From assembly GCF_019925205.1 (NCBI RefSeq), contig NC_083560.1:20231145-20295144 (forward strand): a stretch of DNA of 64,000 nucleotides, written 5' to 3'. The translations under genes and the position numbers were made by a program. The stretch comes from Metopolophium dirhodum (Eukaryota; Arthropoda; Insecta; Hemiptera; Aphididae). Positions 33,363 through 46,643 of this stretch are shown here, piece by piece (position 1 is the stretch's first letter; every line of letters starts with the position of its first letter). The notes beneath the pieces were generated by a model, which was given only the letters and a program-made list of their open reading frames with translations, did no database searches and was not told where the DNA came from.

Positions 33363-36300
33363 CATTAAACTACATTGACTCACTTCTAAAAAGCTAAAAG
33401 CTTGTGTTAATAAGTAAGAGTTTCTTATAACTAGAGCTTGGAACTTAATGCACTCAAAAAGTACTAAATTAAATATGCATTCACTTATACTCTTAAAAAG
33501 TACAAATATGCATGCACTTATGCGCTTAAAAAAGTACAAATATGTCTTAAAAATATGCACTTATTTAAAATGTTCCCATTAAATGACATATAACATAAAT
33601 ACAAATTTAAAAAAAAACTAGGGATTTGAGAATAATGATACAATAATACCTAATTAAAACTCTCAAAAAAAATTAATTGCAACTTTTTCAAATAGTATAA
33701 TCAATTTATCATTGATCATTAATTTATATGCTCTAAAAAATGGTGAAATGAGGAAATATGGGATTGAAATTACAAAATCACTAAATATGCAAAAATATGC
33801 ATTACAAACTTTTAGTATGTTTTTCGGAGTGTTGTGAAAATATTTTCAAGATAACTGATCAATTAATTGAATAGCCCAATAACAACATACAAATACTCGC
33901 CCTACTTATAACAATATAAATTTAAATAGAAATCACTTATTAAATTTTATGACCAACATATAACTAATATTAATTAAATAACAAAAAAAAAGTTTAGGAA
34001 AACATTTATAAATCATAACTAAGTGTAACATGATCAAACTGACTATGTTTAGTATATAATTTTAAAGAGTTAATATTATTAAAATTAAAAAGATTTTAAT
34101 TTAATTTACGAAACTACAAAGCACATTTGTAAAAAGGACTTTGAGAGGTAACAGTCTTATAAAATGTAATAGAATTAAGGTTAGAATAAAATGTATGTCT
34201 AGTATTATAATTATACTCAATAGTATTCAAAAAATTTCTGTATTAATATACAAGTAAAAGCAAAGATTTATAATATAAATTTGAGATGCATGGGACAACA
34301 AAGTCAATATAGTATAGCTAATTTGTTGAATGGCTTTGAGATAATGACTTTTATTAAACCATTAATAGTAGTATTTAAATGTCATCTTAAAAAGGCAATC
34401 CATAGCAGACTAAAGACAATATGACAACATATATAAAATTCTCAGCTGTTGCTCGTTACAAACTATACATAGACACAAGTATAGGTACCTTCATAATATT
34501 ATATAGAACCTAGTGGCACATAGAAGGGGAGGATACTGGGAGAGGGATTCCTCGAGTGGCAATTTTTAGGGGCGGGAAAATTGTTTTGGTTTACTATTAC
34601 ACAGAACTAATATCTTATCTATTTGGTCTGATATAATTATTATTAAAATAAAAAAATAAACGGTCGTCTATTTAAAATGCTGTACTTAAAATTGAAGAAG
34701 ATGAAAAAGAAAAACTAACAATTCGATGTAAAGCAAATGGTACATAAAATACTCAAAATACTTAAATCATTAGAAATATCATACTCGTAATTTTTTTGGG
34801 AAGAATATGACATAGGTTTAATATAGGTAGATAAAAATAAAACTTCAAAGTGCAAATAATGATTTAAGTGTTGTGGTTTAGCTATATTTATAATTAATTA
34901 GCTAGATTGGTGATATTCATACAGGTAAAGGCTTTTAAGTCATAAAAAAAAATTCTTATAATAAATGTGGTATCATGAACTTCAGAATTACTGAAAAACG
35001 ACAAAAAAAATAGTGATGACAATTCAACAGAAAATATTGGCATTGGTTTTAAAGTAAATAAATATTTTGTAATATGTATTAGACTAGTTAAACATAAGAC
35101 AAAAATGTCTGTGTAGGTTCCTCTTAACACATTCACTGCGGATGATACCACATGGCGTGCCTTGTTCTTATTTTATCAGTGTTACGATAAACTTACTATG
35201 GGTTATTTTCATTTTTAAGAATTTTGTTTTTTTAAGTCTCACAACAAGTTTACTCAAATATTATATACCGTAAATGTGTTAAGAGAACAGTGAAAACTTA
35301 AACAAATCTAGAAAAAGTATTAAAAATATATTACTATGTTCTACATGACTGCTAAGGGTATTATAAATTCTATGTTTCATCAAGACAACCGATACCAATA
35401 GGTATATACCTAAGTTAATTCTTTGTTTCCTAATCTTTTCATGTGGGTAAAATATTTACTTTAAATCTAGATTCGATTGTTTCTGTGACTAGTGGCTAAT
35501 CATCACCATGACATATTGCAATACGGTTTTTTGTTTCTGTGGCGGAACCACATAGCCATTCATCTTAGTTGTTGAAGTATGCTGAAAAAAAAAATATTAT
35601 TACGTATTATTGGTTTAGTTTTTAATTACAATTGTTATATTAATGACTGAAAACAAATTTGAAATGTATTCAATTTTAATTAGGAACTCACTAATTTTTG
35701 TATGGTCGTCCAATTTTGTGTAGTTTATGTAATTGGCCATAATTATTATCGTTCCAGTTTTTTTTAGTTATACTGTTGGATTTTGTTAAATAGGTACTGT
35801 TAAATAATCTGGAAAAATAAATAATGATTACTTGTGTGTAATACCATTTAAAAATGAAAGTATAATAGGGTATTGTTTGCTTAAAATTCAACAGGTAGTT
35901 ATCTAAAATATATTACGTTCTATAATCAAATGGATTTAAAGAACAATGTTGTGAGACTCGCAGTGTCGTAAAGATTACTGTGTAGTGAGTCTTCTAATTC
36001 ATTTTTGTCATTGAAAATTAATTTACAATTTTATTTCTTTGGTTTTTGAATCTGTACGTATGTAAAAAAAATAATCTTCAGTATTTATAAATGAAAAACT
36101 AACATACATTTTTAAAAAGATGTTCAAAAAAATGATTATATTTTCCAAATAACATATAAAATATTAATAAGCCCTATACTACGCGGATTGAAGTACCCTA
36201 ACGTCCACAGCGCAGCCTGTGGTCGTTTGATCGTGCGACTTATTTCGGAATGTTATCAGAAGCGGAGTTTGATTGATTTGATTCTGCCATGTTTCTATTC

Positions 36301-36810
36301 TTCATGGTCATACCCATGATTGAAGATATACAGGTTGCACATCACCCTATAATAAACGGCTTTCAGATTGATTTACAAAGTGACTATATAAAACAGCTTT
36401 TAATAATTAATTACTAGCACTTGATGCAACACTCAACTATTTGTGTCGACATTTGGAACTAATTTTACGCCTATATATCTATAATCGGTTAATTGTAATA
36501 CTGCCGCTTGGAGCACCACTCGTTAATTTTTGCTAGTAATTTCATTCACGCCTTATCAGTTGCCGATGGGCAACCTGTTTGTCTTTAATCGTGGTTACAC
36601 CCCTGGTTCAATGTAAAGAATAATGTTTGAGCACACTGCTTTTACGTTGCCTTACGTTGGCCCATACACATTAAATACGTACTAGCATAGATAGATAGCT
36701 GAAAAGTGTTAATACTTATGGTACATTTTTAAATATTTTAAATACAATTTAAGACTTTTTGAGCGATTATCATAGACCATTAAAATAATTTTAAAATTTT
36801 CTCAACATTT
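33363..36810. other. AT-rich region without a recognised gene
   Basis: Short frames only. A right-end fragment of the TTAAGAGGAC family lies at about 35095-35132. A stretch at 36190-36620 is GC-richer (GTCCACAGCGCAGCCTGTGG) but has no long frame. I cannot name anything further. Confidence 0.35.
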
Positions 36811-36812
36811 CA

Positions 36813-36854
36813 GGGGGCTGCAGCCCCCTCAGTCCCTCCCCTGGCTACGCCACT
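36813..36854. mobile_element. Solo end of a hAT-like element (CAGTGGCGTAGCC) with 18-bp palindrome
   Basis: Read from the right, the end is CAGTGGCGTAGCCAGGGGAG, a common hAT terminus, followed by the palindrome AGGGGGCTGCAGCCCCCT (36813-36830). Its partner end was not found, so the full extent is unknown. Confidence 0.55.
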
Positions 36855-36887
36855 GTAACCTAACTTTATATTAATAGTATAACCTAA

Positions 36888-37166
36888 CTAGGATATTAAG
36901 CGTCGTGCGTATTTGTGTGTCTGTGAAGCTACCATTGTTTTAACCGTTGCGTAGAGTTTGCTGAAACAATCACATGTTACTATTCGCAGTATTGTCGTTT
37001 CCGATCGTGTTAGCCCTGATGTAGTTGTTTGCAGCTTTGCTGTCGTTAGATCGTGAGCCATAACGTCGAGAGGATTGTACGTACTCATAATACGGTGAGT
37101 GATCACTGAACCCATGTGTTTTCCTTTGCCGATTTTTTGTGTTCTAGGTTCTAGATCTACAGGCAT
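36888..37166 (-). CDS. ATG-initiated ORF, 92 aa, unrecognised and doubtful
   Basis: The minus-strand frame begins MPVDLEPRTQKIGKGKHMGS and ends SQTHKYARRLIS. The segment has a higher GC content than its neighbours, and the frame uses a true ATG. No domain, signal peptide or membrane segment is apparent. On the plus strand the same segment contains a good donor (ACG|GTGAGTG at about 37094), so it could instead be a non-coding first exon of a plus-strand gene. Codon content (many Thr, Ser, Arg) is unremarkable. Confidence 0.2.
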   Translation of the reverse strand: MPVDLEPRTQKIGKGKHMGSVITHRIMSTYNPLDVMAHDLTTAKLQTTTSGLTRSETTILRIVTCDCFSKLYATVKTMVASQTHKYARRLIS

Positions 37167-37169
37167 TTC

Positions 37170-37578
37170 ATACTACACTGATCGTTTAAATAGTTCCTGT
37201 CGTTATATCGGTTTCTAAGTTACATCCTATAAAATACACAGAACCCTCACCCAGCCAATTATCCGTATACTTGTTGTGTAGAATTTCCACGCACCTGTGC
37301 ATAGTCGGACGTCGACTAAGTTTCTTATCTTGAACAGATTATAATATTCAGTATTTTGGTATTTTTTTTTATAGATTATGAACTTAATTTTTGAAACTAA
37401 ATTAATTACAATAATTTATCATGTTTCCATAATAATATGATAATTGATAACTGTATAATATCATGTTTGTATTGTTATACCTTATACATGTTATATTAAC
37501 ACACATAAATGTAATATAACGCCGAGGAGGCGACTTGAACATGCGCTTCACTATTTCTATTATACACAGTTACACACA
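37170..37578. other. Intergenic stretch, nothing recognised
   Basis: CTATAAAATACA near 37228 is TATA-like on the plus strand, but no transcript can be followed from it. Confidence 0.3.
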
Positions 37579-37586
37579 CTAATGAT

Positions 37587-38193
37587 CAAAGGTGGGCATT
37601 AACTAGTTAGTTTATTTTCTAATCAACTTATGAACTTAAATAGTTGAAATTACAGTTGAAATAACTTAGCTTTTCTCAATTGGTTAAAAAAAATCCATCA
37701 AGTTAAAAACATTTTGAAATTTTTCATTTATACCTAAATATTACTATTACATATGAAGGTCATGTACTCATCTTCACGTATTATAACATTCAATTGCTAT
37801 ACGATATAAAAAAATATATTTGTTAAATTATTAATTTGAGATTAGTATTTAATACTCATCTCAAATTAATAGTTTAAATTAATAAATAATAGTGAAGTAA
37901 AAGGGTATACAGTATACATTATGATAAAAGTTCAATAAAATTGTTTTTTATAATTTATAAATTAGAAACTAGAAAGACATATTTTACTCTTTATGTGATT
38001 TACATACTAATTAAAAAAAAAAGATTTTACTTTTTTTTAACTGAGTTAAGTTAATATTTTTTTCTATATTAACTGTTAACTTATCGAGTTAAATTTATAA
38101 TTTGTTAACTGTTAACTTTTAACTTATCGATCTTGTGTCCTTTTAACTTAACTTAACTTGAGTTAATTATTTTCATTAACTTGCCTACCTTTG
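37587..38193. mobile_element. 607-bp non-autonomous hAT element with perfect 8-bp TSD
   Basis: CTAATGAT lies at 37579-37586 and 38194-38201. The ends are CAAAGGTGGGCATTAAC and, inward from the right, CAAAGGTAGGCAAGTTAA. The interior is rich in GTTAACTTAACTTGAGTTAA-like motifs. It has no coding capacity. Confidence 0.9.
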
Positions 38194-38784
38194 CTAATGA
38201 TCACTTACTACTCACACATTTACAAGACCCGCTAGAAGTCTACTACTTGCGTCCAAATTTAATACCAGTAAGCGAGTTGTGTCCAGCAAAAAAACATTCA
38301 ATAAGAGCCATATATATTATTTTCGTCCTGGTATACCTATTTTATAATCTAATTGCGTACCAAAAATAAAGATATAATTGATATCAAAATGTTAATAAAA
38401 AAAATTATTATATAGAAGTATAAGTAATAAGTAAGTTAGGTATACAATTCAGAATAAAAATAATGCATGTGTTTTACATTTTATAATTTGTTTTTGTAAA
38501 TATTTTGACTTTTCAACATTTTATTTTCATTTATCTCATTGTTTTTATTAATTTTTTTAGTTTATAGGTAAAACGTCAAAAAATCAGTTTTTCTCTGGGC
38601 GGCGAGCCACCATTTATGAATAATGGGTGTATCATCCCGGGACTACCTGTACAGGTAATTCTAAATTTAAAAATAACTTTACTTAATAATTAGTTTGATA
38701 ATACAAAAACAAATTGTTAATAAATGTAATAAATCAAAATATATTATAGTTACTAAATAATAATTTACTTTAACAATTTTTTAG

Positions 38785-39217
38785 GGCAAAAGCACATGGG
38801 ACTTCTACTGGTCCTAAGAAGTATAATCCTACTTTTTATACTAAGCGTAAAAGATTTGAGTATCCACCACCTTATCCCATTACTCCGCCACATAATACTC
38901 GACTGTCATGGAAAGCAGTGCCACCAAAACCTAAGATGACAATCCAAACTTCAAGAAATAGAGTGACATTAATTTGGAACTTAAATTTGACTCCGAAGAT
39001 AGCAGAAATCCAGAAGTACGAACTGTTTATATGCCAAGAGACTGATAGATATCCATGCACCTCATTGTGGATAAAGAAGAATTTAGGAGCACTTATGTTG
39101 CCTATGGGTTGTGATCTAGAAGATTTTGATTTTGGATATACTTACTATTTTGCTCTGAGAGCGGTAGATATCCATAATAGGTGTGCACCTTTTGCTGTCG
39201 GAAAAATTAAGGTTTAG
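38785..39217 (+). CDS. ATF7IP/windei-like protein, last exon (fibronectin type III domain), partial
   Basis: The final exon follows an AG acceptor (TTTTTTAG) and is open for 143 codons to TAG. The first 44 codons are basic and proline-rich (YTKRKRFEYPPPYP). A C-terminal domain then follows with PPKPKMTIQTSRNRVTLIWN, YELFICQE, SLWIKKNLGALMLPMGCDL and YYFALRAVDIH. These match the C-terminal fibronectin type III domain of ATF7IP/MCAF and Drosophila windei, nuclear partners of the H3K9 methyltransferase SETDB1. The exon enters in phase 2. No upstream exon visible here fits that phase, so the rest of the gene lies beyond recognition or has been lost. The proximity to HP1 (about 9 kb away) is notable because both act in H3K9 methylation silencing, but linkage may be chance. 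Confidence 0.75.
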
Positions 39218-39333
39218 ATTAGCAATTTATTATAAGTATTTGATGTAAACTTTTTATTATAACTTAGTTATTAGTAATTAGCTAATGAGTTAAGTATTGG
39301 AAAATTATATTTTTAAAAAGTATTATTAATACT

Positions 39334-39339
39334 AATAAA
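39334..39339 (+). terminator. Poly(A) signal AATAAA of the ATF7IP-like gene
   Basis: AATAAA 117 bp after the stop codon at the end of the FN3 exon. Confidence 0.6.
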
Positions 39340-39379
39340 GTCATACTGTTTTTGCAAATAATTCCACATGTAAAAACAA

Positions 39380-41700
39380 AAATGCGCCTGGTCAGCCATG
39401 ATATTATATAACAAGCTATAGCAAGGGTGGCCAAAGCGAGTCAGTTGTGTGCAGCTTTAAGTTATTTCTATAAATAAATCATAATATAACTTAACCATAA
39501 TATTAGAATTATTTACATTACATTAGCTCAATTGAATTAACAGTGGAATTTTCTGTTCAACGCACAGATTTTAAATAAAATTACATTACAAAATTTATAA
39601 AGAATAATTTTACTTTACTCAGCAAATTTCCTCTATTCTGAACTTATTGTTGTATAATGTAATTTCTATATACAAATTCTAATACAAAATAATAATCTAT
39701 TTTATATCTACTTTTATAACTTCAAAGGCATAAATATAACTCATAAATAATACCAGGAGTAAAGAAAACTAATATTAAATCTGTTTTGTGTTCTACTACT
39801 TTTAGCAAATGTAACTTAATTAATGGAGATATAAAACTTTATAAATCTTTTAAAAAGTTTAAGATGCATATCAGGTTAATCCTTAATTATGATATAAGTA
39901 ACCATCCAGTAAAACAAATAACAATTTGTTATTTTTAATATTATTGTTCTATGCTATTTGTTTATATTTATTTATGCACCTATACCTACTACCTACTTAA
40001 TTTATTCTGTTTTAAATTTTCATAATTAAAAAACAAAAAAATACTGTATTATAATTTATAACTAACTCTTTCTTTTTAACACAAGCTCTGTTTATAAAAA
40101 GAGAATCAGAAATTAATGTATATCATCTATTATATGTATACCTAGATATTATGTTTGTTTTTTGGTGTCAAATAAATATTATTATTTCACTATTATATTA
40201 TATTCTCATGGTGTGGACAGAGGTACATCAAGGGGGGTGGGCAAAAATAGCAGTTTATCTAGATGGCAGAGGTGGCAAGAACAATTTTTTTTTGGTTATT
40301 TAATTGTAAAAAATAGCGTTTAATGAATTTTGGGAGTCATTTTATGTTTGGTCCCATATACATTGTCTCTTAATACGGCTCTGGGTGAGCATAAATAAAT
40401 GATTAACTGATAGATTACATCATGAGTGACATAATAGATAGGTATGGTATAACAGAAAACCTATAAAATGGTACCTAGTGTTTGTCTATACTAGGAAATT
40501 GTATTTAATTACTATACAAAGGGCAATGAAGGTAAGCGGTATGCCATGAATGTTTAATTGGTGAGTAGTTTACAGTCAGTTTTTTAACTGTGTTTAAAAA
40601 CACAATATATATTGTACTGGGCAAATAATAAATTTATTTTAACAGTAGGCACATAGTAATAATTTTGGTATATTTCTGTTTTACCGGACACCCTTTTTCT
40701 TACAATTTTTTTTGTTTTAATTTATGTAGTTAGATAATACTATTAACTAAAATTTGCTATAACTTTAAAACTAAGTATGGCCATCAAATTCTGACTTATA
40801 TTAAGTTTAAAACAAAAGAAATGCAAAAAAGGGTGACCGGTAAAACAGAAAGTTCAACAAATTTTTCTGTTGGTAGTAATTCAATAAAAGACACAAAAAA
40901 ATATTTATTACGGCTAGAATAATTTGTGTGTGTTTGCAGAAATAATGATAATATCAATACAATAAAAAATGGAAATAATACATTCGTGGGATTTCAATAG
41001 GGAAATAAATAATTTTCATACCCGTCTCCATAACTAATTTTTAATATAATTTGTGCATAACTTACTAAATTTAGAGATGAAACCTAGTCGCAATAATGCA
41101 ATACAGCACTTTTTGGAATAGTGTTACAACTTTCAATGGCGATAATAAGTAAAGTATTAGTTAAGACTTTAACGAGTGAACAGTGAAGTAAATAATACTT
41201 ACTATAATATTTTATTATAATAATGTGCTCATGTGCCCGAGGTTATAAATTTTATGTTGTCGTCTTGCCGTCTTAGTCTACAGATATTTTATTGTATAAT
41301 ATATATTATATATCTATTTCTTGGCAATATAGTGATGATGAATTCTTACTATGTGAATTTCGGATAATCTAACCTAACAATAATTTATGGTTTTAACTTG
41401 GTATTTAAATAGCAGCCTAAAATTATAATAGTCGTGTCTAGGCAGTAATCTTTTGCCACAATTTTTTACGAATAAAAAGCAATGCTTTTAAATGATGCCC
41501 ACGATCTGCAGCAGTCAGGCCGGCTTGATTTTTAAGTTATTTCCAAAATTTGTTTGGAATATTTTAGTTTTAATTAGGTATCAACTATCAAGGCAGATTA
41601 AATTATTCAAATTGGTTAAGTAGATTTGACTATTTAGTATTTAGGCTGTAAGCTTCTATTATTTAATACATGTATTAATTATAATAATTAATTTAATCAT
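39380..41700. other. Intergenic DNA with scattered element ends
   Basis: Contains CAAGGGTGGCCAAAGCGAG at about 39423 (hAT-like end). An inverted pair at 40668-40701 and 40823-40860 shares TTCTGTTTTACCGG. No gene is recognised. Confidence 0.4.
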
Positions 41701-41934
41701 ACAAATTATTAATTATGAAGAATATGATTTTTTTAATAGTAATTTTGATTTTACAGGCTAAACATAATATTGATATATTGATATATTGATAAACAATTCA
41801 ACTGATACTCAAGTTACCGCACAAAATATTAATAAGCGTGCGTCAGATGAAGACGTGTCAAAGAAAAATAAACAACTGTCCATAATTAATGCGTTTTCTC
41901 AACCTTCAACTATTAATCAAGGTACCTATGTTAA

Positions 41935-42409
41935 GAGAATGTCAGGCGTCAGCGCACTATTTTTTTCTCTCTCTTATCCACGCGAAACATAAACAAAACG
42001 CATTTACGCAGAATCATTTTTTCTATGTTTTTAAGTAATCTTAGAGTAAGAATCATAAAGATCTAAGAGATCTAGAATCAGTAAAATCACCCATTATAAA
42101 AAAGATAGACAATAATATTTTTGAGTGAATGATTTATTGATTTGTCTAAACATTTGCTCAAACAATTATTTAAACATCATTTAAATTTACAATATTTGTT
42201 TGTTTATTTTGAAAGTCAAATAACAATAAAATATAAAACCAATATATCATTCCCTCAAAAATATTATTCTCTATCTTTTTTGTAATGTATGATAAACTGA
42301 TTTTACTCTAAGAATACTTAGAACATAGAAAAACTCATTCTACGTAAATGCGTTTTGTCAATGTTTCGCGTGGGCCAGAGAGAAAAATAAATAGTGCTCT
42401 GACATCCTC
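41935..42409. mobile_element. 475-bp MITE with inverted arms of about 120 bp
   Basis: Left arm GCACTATTTTTTTCTCTCTC, CACGCGAAACAT, AAAACGCATTTACG, TTTTTCTATGTTTT and TCTTAGAGTAA. The right arm is the diverged reverse complement, ending CTGACATCCTC. It lies in the intron of the second hAT relic. A solo arm-like segment sits in R copy 2 at about 5335-5450. Confidence 0.75.
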
Positions 42410-43927
42410 ATAATATTATAATATATTATTTATTACAAAATTGAAAATATGTACATATAAATACATTAAACTAACTACATATTACATATTTTTAACATTT
42501 TAAAGTAGGTAGTACTAGGTATGTTTATTAAAATTTGAGACATGTTATTTTAAATACAAATTATTTCCCTATATGATATTATTTATAATTTTTGTTAAAA
42601 TATTTTAATAATTTAAGCTTATGCCCAGTATTAGGCATAGATGATAGATAAAATTTATAAAATCACAAATAACTATAGCTTATTAGTGAATAGAGATTAT
42701 AAAAAAAATTGTTTATAAATTAAATTACTTATTTCATTTTTTCTTGCATCAATACAATATTGTGAATATTGTATAAAGTATAAAAAGATTGTAACTCAAT
42801 TGTTGATTACATAGACACATTGGTTGTAACTTATAACAAAAAAAAAAAAAAATGCCTTTACCACTTTATGATAACTACTTATTATAATTACAAAACTAAA
42901 CAATTGCCAAATAATAGGTACATTGTAACATGTTACTTATGTAGTTATGTATCATAATAATAATTTTTTTTTAAAATTATATTTTTAGAAGTATTAGATA
43001 CTATGATTACCGAATTTGTGGTTATGGGAAATCATCCTTTTAGTATTGTAGAAGAAGAAAAATTTAGATATTATTAAGATATTATTGCTAAAGGCTTTCT
43101 AAACGAAAATATATTTATCGGAAAACCCTTATAAATAAAATATCTAAAACAGCTATTAATATGAAAGAATCATTAAAAAATAAATTGACGTCAACAGCTG
43201 TAAAATATGTCTGTGTTACTACTGATGGTTGGTCTGTTTACAAAAGCTAAATTTAAATACAAAATACAATTTTACATTTAAAATGTTAATTAAATTGTTA
43301 TTATTAATATGTGTGCAGTAGCTACATTGGAATGACGGCTCATTGGTTCAACTACGAAACCTTATTACGAGAGTCTGCAGTTTTAGCATGTAGAAGAATT
43401 AAAGGAAGGCACACCTATGATGTCATTACAAATTTGATTTGTGAAGTATTTTGTGAAGATGAAATTACAAATAAAGTTACAAGATTGGTGACAGATAATG
43501 GATCTAATTTCGTTAAAGCATTTCGGTAAGCATAATTTTTATAACTGTTGTATATTGTAATGTAATCTTGATTGTTTCAATTCATCATTAAAATAATTTA
43601 ATAAAAATGCATATATTATTTTTAATTTATATAAAATAGTAGACTAATAATATAATAAACTATTTTTATAATTTTTTATAATTATTTATACTGACTTTTA
43701 AATATATGAATTAATTTATTATAAAAACTTAGTTAGAACATTTATTGATCTTGATTAAGATGATATAAAAAACCAAAACATTTTATACAATTGTCAATTA
43801 ATCATCTTCATTTCTAATTTTAAATAAGTAAATAATTACATTGAATATTTTTATTTTTATATTACCGAGTTTTTGGGTCAGAGATGAAGACTGCAGCAGA
43901 AGTATGGTTGGACCAAATTCTTAATGA

Positions 43928-43965
43928 TCATATTATGATAATGATGATGATGATAATGTAGAAGT
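43928..43965 (+). repeat. ATGATG microsatellite in the hAT relic
   Basis: Imperfect ATGATGATGATA units within the broken reading frame. Confidence 0.6.
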
Positions 43966-45239
43966 CATAGAATTATATTCTATATTATTATAATGATGAT
44001 CAGGATATTCCATATAGTTTACCACCTCATCATAGATGTGCTAGTCACACCTTAAATCTTGTTGCTACAAAAGATAGCGAAAACGCATTGTCTAATATGC
44101 TATATAAGAAACAGGCAAGATCAACGTTTGGAAGGATGCAAATACTTTGGAATAAACAAGATAGATTGAGCCAAGTTGCTGATAAAATTCATGATTCCCT
44201 CAATCTATCCATTCAAGTTCCTAATATGACCCGTTGGAATTCCACGTTTAGAGCTGTTCAGTGTTTAAAAGACCAATTAAAAAAGGACGAGGAAGAAGTC
44301 CTAAATATATGTGATATTGCAAACATACCTAGATTCGATAAAAAAGTTAAAGATTTTATGACTGATTATTGCATGGTATGTATATTAATATTTATTTTTG
44401 ATATTAATCATATATTTTAAATAATTTGTTAGCTTTTTATAGGCTATGGAACCCTTGGTAAAAGCCCTCGATGTGTTATCAGAGGACAAATCAGTTTGTA
44501 TGGGCTATCTTTTACCAACAATTAAATGGTTATCTAAACAATTGGAACAGTTGAGTTTAACTAGTGGTTGTTGCAAAGCATTAGCTGCTGCTTGTGCCCA
44601 AGGTGTGGACAGGAGGTTTAATAATATAAAAAAAGATACCACAATGATTTTAGCGGCAGTATCACATCCAAAATTTAAACTGAGGTGGCTAAGTGGAGAT
44701 AAACAAAATGAAGCAAATGATCTATTACAATCAGAAATTGATGCAAATCCAACTGACCATAACAACGATGAAATTCGTTCAATATCATCTCCAGGTGAGG
44801 ACGAATTTCTCTCGAATATCCAGAAATTGAAAGATTTCTTAAGGCTTCTTATACACCTGATTTCACAGTTTTTAATTCAATGACATTGGTAAAGAATATT
44901 TTTATTAAATACAACACAGCTTTACTATCCAGTGCTTCTGTAGAGCGATTGTTTAGTGTTGCAGGGGACATTTGTTCTAAAAAAAAATTGTGTATGAGTG
45001 ATAAAAACTTTAAAGATACCCTATTGTGTAAAATTAATTTAAAAACAAATAAATAATATTATTGTATTTTAAAAATTAATGAAATAAAGAAAATGTTTTA
45101 ATTAATTAATTAATTAATTTAATAAGTAGGTATATTTAATTAGTACTTTTTTTGAATAGTCATATTATGTAATACCTATTATTATTGTTATGTAAATATG
45201 TATTAACTGTACATATTTTTCAAATTGTACTTTTTTACT

Positions 45240-45476
45240 ATAAGTAATGTTTTTCTGGTTACATAATTGCCCGCATAATGAAAATTTCTAAGCAATTTAC
45301 AAAAAAAAAAAATTTTTTTGTAACAAGAAAGTAATGAGTTACTTTTCTATTTGAAAAGTAAAGTAATTTCATTACAATTTTATTAGAGTAACGAGTAAAG
45401 TAACATAATTACATTTATCTCTAAGTAACGAGTAATGTAACTTAATTACTTTTTAAAAGTAACTTACCCAACACTG
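45240..45476 (+). mobile_element. Right terminus of the second hAT element
   Basis: Read inward, the end is CAGTGTTGGGTAAGTTACTT followed by several AGTAACGAGTAATGTAA-like subterminal repeats, a well-known hAT terminus type. The matching left end was not found upstream of 41.8 kb, so the element is probably truncated. Confidence 0.65.
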
Positions 45477-45975
45477 GTACTCTATTATTTAAACATAAAA
45501 ACACTACTATTTCAGCACACGTGCATGGGCACAATACTATGTTTAAAAAAAATATTAATATAAATATTCCTAAATTTAGAACTAATTTTGCACAATCAGG
45601 ACCATATTATGTTTTCATAGATTTCTGTATTAAATTTAAAATGAATCCGCAAGACTTTTATAGTCCCCTTAGTTTTAAGAAACTTGTTATCGATATCGTT
45701 GTAAATAAATTGTAAAATTGTAAACATAGTACATAATATAAATTCTGATTAAGTTAAGTTTTTTATTTGTATACATTTATGATCTACCTATTTGATTGTA
45801 AATTAATTTTGGAGGCATGAATTAGAAGTATAAGTATTTATTTAATTAGAACTCTCATCTCTGCACAGCCATTGGCTTGGAGATAACCAACTCTTATAAT
45901 AATGATAATATTGTATTATGTATTACTGTTGTAGTTGGAATAAATAATAAATAATAATAATAATAAATAACGAAA
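45477..45975 (+). mobile_element. 5'-truncated LINE-like fragment with (TAA)n tail
   Basis: An open frame ending at 45715 (HGHNTMFKKNININIPKFRT, then SFKKLVIDIVVNKL) resembles the tail end of non-LTR reverse-transcriptase ORFs, where a conserved H..NT.. stretch is followed by a short LP/FK region. About 220 bp of untranslated DNA and a TAA-rich tail (45940-45970) follow, as in I/jockey-type LINEs. The assignment rests on pattern only. It immediately follows the end of the hAT element. Confidence 0.45.
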
Positions 45976-45979
45976 TATC

Positions 45980-46600
45980 TAAATTAACATTTTGATTTCC
46001 TGCTATAACCTCAGAGTAAGTTTTAATAGTTGTATTATTTTATATCATTCATTTTTTCTAAGACATATTTAAATTTATTTTTAATTATGTGGACTATGTG
46101 AACCTGGAATACTTCAAAAATAAATTATCATAATCGATATACTAATAATCATGACACACTTATGAGTGCATTAACGTATTCTTAGAATGCTTGTAAGGAA
46201 AAACCATAATGTGAAAATGTACATCGTAGTTAAATTTGTATTGAAAATTAAAATAAGAAATAATAATTTGTATAATTTATCACGTGAAGTATACAAATAT
46301 TGCAAACATTACAAAATTGTTAGCTAAAACAAATCTTATTTCCAGATTTTCAGGGAGATGGGTATATTAAAACCAAAGTGATAAAAATATGTCCAAGTCA
46401 ATTTATGCATGTCTGGGTCAAACTTAAAATATTGTTATCACCATATTATATCTTAACTATATATTTACTGAGGACAAAAATGTCTATAAACTAAATTTTT
46501 GACTGTTCACCTGATAATATACTAAGCTTACAATATCAGGAAAAATGCATTACCTTATATTTGTTTAATTGATGAGTAGTTTCTTTAAGCAATGACTTAA
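45980..46600. other. Intergenic DNA, no feature recognised
   Basis: AT-rich without open frames of note. Confidence 0.4.
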
Positions 46601-46643
46601 AAAACAAAATTCAGATTTCTTAAAGCAGTACCTAATTTTTGTT

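Larger units (their letters stand above)
41786..45056 (+). pseudogene. Second hAT transposase relic, intron-containing
   Basis: Exon one ends SIINAFSQPSTINQ at a GT donor (41922). The next exon starts at 42989 in the matching phase, reading EVLDTMITEFVVMGNHPFSI and then VEEEKFRYY before a stop. Further fragments carry YVCVTTDGWSVYKS (first catalytic Asp), SYIGMTAHWFN and LVTDNGSNFVKAFR (second Asp). They continue with CASHTLNLVATKDSENALSN, PNMTRWNSTFRAVQC, and the C-terminal hAT dimerisation block SSASVERLFSVAGD (catalytic Glu) to TAA at 45056. The zinc-finger N-terminus is missing. Two or more stops and a degraded exon near 43240 show it is dead. The retained intron hosts a MITE. Confidence 0.85.

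Noticed and set aside
38181..38369. Frame with DPLEVYYLRPNLIP and a donor, considered as an ATF7IP exon
   Set aside because: Partly inside the hAT MITE at 37587-38193 and ends in a phase that does not fit the last exon.
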